Positions 62,141-64,000 of a stretch of 64,000 nt of DNA are shown here, one piece after another. Position numbers and translations under genes: made by a program. This DNA is from Sinotaia quadrata (taxonomy: Eukaryota > Mollusca > Gastropoda > Architaenioglossa > Viviparidae): the NCBI GenBank assembly GCA_028829895.1, contig CM054182.1, positions 10,578,001 through 10,642,000 on the forward strand. The letters are read 5' to 3'. The notes under the pieces are model-generated. The model had not been told where the DNA came from. It saw nothing but the letters and a program-made list of their open reading frames with translations, and searched no databases. Each line of letters begins with the position of its first letter. The stretch's first letter is position 1.

Positions 62141-63777
62141 AGGACGTCCTAATTGTCGCTCATTCCTCCTCACCATTGTCCACCCTCCATTCATCATTGC
62201 ACGAAGTTGGGTTGTCCTGCAGACACTGAAGTAGTTAACGCACCTTGATCACCCCCGCCTCCTCTCCTCCCAACCCCAAATTCCAGTCGTCTGCTCCACC
62301 ATCTTGTACGACCCTTCGTGATCATGACCACTGCACTGCATGCGGATTGCATTATGTCTGGTAAATCAATGTCTGTAAAGCTGCAGTTTCCTAGAGTTTA
62401 TTAAAGCGAGAGGCGGGGGGGGGGGGGCGAGGGAAAAACAAGGGAATGTTTTGGCTTACTGAGACAAATCACCAAAGACACAAAAAACTATATTAATAAA
62501 CGTAATGAAGCATTTGCTGACTGTAAATTGTCTGTACATGGTAATGTAAAACAAACTTCCTACTTTTATACAAACAGCTATCAGATGTTTCTGTTAACTA
62601 GATTGTAACTAACTTTACAAATGTCTGCGAGTGAAGAAACACATCGACAGACCCATGTCTTATATTACATAATGAGAGGTGCTTAGATATCTTAATTTGT
62701 GTTTTTCTTTTTTTTTTTTTTTTTTTTGGGGGGGGGAGGGTGTGGAGAAGGAGGACCATGTACCGCAGTAGTTTAAGACATGTTTGTTATCTGCGCATCA
62801 TTTCAGGCGAGACCTCACCTATTTCTTTTCTTTTTAACACAGGTCTGTATGCAGACAGAAATATACCCGGATCCGTTTCTTTAAAATTTAAACCAACCCT
62901 AGAGAGAGAATAATACATAGCCAGTGTATTACAATTCCACTCGTAAATCGCTAGTGGTAGCGGGATGAGTATTTCATTTTCTTCTGAATTAAAGAAAACC
63001 GACTTGTACAACAACTGAAAAGCTCTAATTATTGTAATCCGACACCTCTCGGAGAGCCGAACAATATTTTATTCCCAGCCGCCTGTTGTAAGTTATTGTT
63101 AGTGAAGTGTTTGACTGTCGTTACCCAAGATTCCTTTACTAACGAGCACAATACAGTCATCATGCAATAAATGCGTTATTATACCAGGCACCCTTTGCTG
63201 ACCTTGCAGAGTCAGATAACGGATTGAGATCATAGGACAGAGATCAGTATAAAATAGAAAACAGTACAGAAATATAAAAAAAACCCAACAAAATATGGAT
63301 GAAAATAGAGCAAAAATAAGACTTGTAGACGGGGAAGATTTCCGATGTGCGATATTCGACTTAACTGCCTTTGTTGTCAGCAGTCGGTAAAACTTTTAAT
63401 TATAGATACGTATAGCTCAAATCTTTCTCACCTCAATTTTAAGGGGTTATTTTTAGTAAATACTTTCATCCACCTTCGTCCCTTCCATGCGTCGCTTTAT
63501 AAACCTTATTTCTGTATGGAGAAGAAAATAGCAGTGATTAAACATTGTGCTTTCTAATTCCTTCCTTGTCATTACACCTTAATGCTGATTTCTTTTTCTT
63601 ATCTCTATACAACATTACAAAGAATCATGAACATAAGTTTGCGCGTTCGCCCTTCAATTTCTTCGCTAATTGCTTATTTATAAAGCCCTACTTACTTGTC
63701 ATACTTGTAACGGCAATAGGTTACTTGTAAACAGTTTGCAGCAACACATACCTGTACCATTTCTACGGCAACCCGCA
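62141..63777. other. Non-coding, homopolymer runs
   Basis: No gene was recognised. A G run of about 14 lies at 62414-62427, and a T run followed by a G run at 62706-62738. Confidence 0.5.
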
Positions 63778-64000
63778 CTTGTAACACTTTACAACAAGAT
63801 TCTTGTATGGCAACCCGTACTTGTAACACTTTACAACAACATACTTGTACGGCAACCCGCACTTGTAACACTTTTCAACAAGATTCTTGTATGGCAACCC
63901 GCACTTGTAACACTTTACAACAACATACTTGTACGGCAACCCGCACTTGTAACACTTTACAACAACATACTTGTACGGCAACCCGCACTTGTAACACTTT
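63778..64000. repeat. 42-bp minisatellite, cut by window end
   Basis: CTTGTAACACTTTACAACAA followed by CATACTTGTACGGCAACCCGCA, copies starting at 63778, 63820, 63862, 63904, 63946 and 63988. The array continues past the window. Confidence 0.95.

Overview
This is eukaryotic nuclear DNA. The non-coding part is AT-rich and crowded with microsatellites (notably ATCT runs) and minisatellites. Near the right end is a spliced bHLH gene of the HELT/HES/HEY family. The repeat style and the large intergenic spaces fit a mollusc, most plausibly a cephalopod such as an octopus. That is an inference from sequence style, not a proven assignment.

Two enormous uninterrupted reading frames on the + strand dominate the window. 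Gene A runs from the left edge to 14028; its first ATG in the window is at 79, giving 4,649 codons, but the frame is already open at base 1. Gene B runs 22912-48915, giving 8,667 codons in what looks like a single 26-kb coding exon. They are collinear paralogues. Conserved blocks occur in the same order in both, starting near the left edge in A and near 28.86 kb in B, so about 1,980 residues corresponding to the N-terminal part of B probably lie off-window for A. Both proteins are Ser/Thr/Lys/Asn-rich, have no visible signal peptide or membrane segment, and look mostly disordered. Short helical modules, a very basic helix and a conserved C-terminal signature stand out from this background. I recognise no named family. 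They differ mainly by repeat expansion: B carries about 56 tandem copies of a 26-residue unit (32641-36975) where A has one recognisable unit, and A carries five copies of a 12-residue unit near its C terminus where B has about one.

The spacer between A and B (14029-22911) holds degenerate AT-rich tandem repeats, two ATCT microsatellites, a 36-bp minisatellite and a small fold-back element, with no supportable gene. Downstream of B, 48916-54350 is again repeat-rich and shows no gene.

From 54350 the base composition changes to a GC/CpG-rich block with four CACGTG E-boxes and a TGACGTCA site. It leads into exon 1 of the HELT-like gene (ATG at 54872). Exons 2 (58362-58463) and 3 (59869-59965) join in frame to give a complete bHLH domain; the Orange-domain exon is not in the window. 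The introns are full of minisatellites. A second cluster of four CACGTG sites lies at 62012-62135, downstream of exon 3. The giant genes and the HELT-like gene show no evident functional link beyond sharing a strand.
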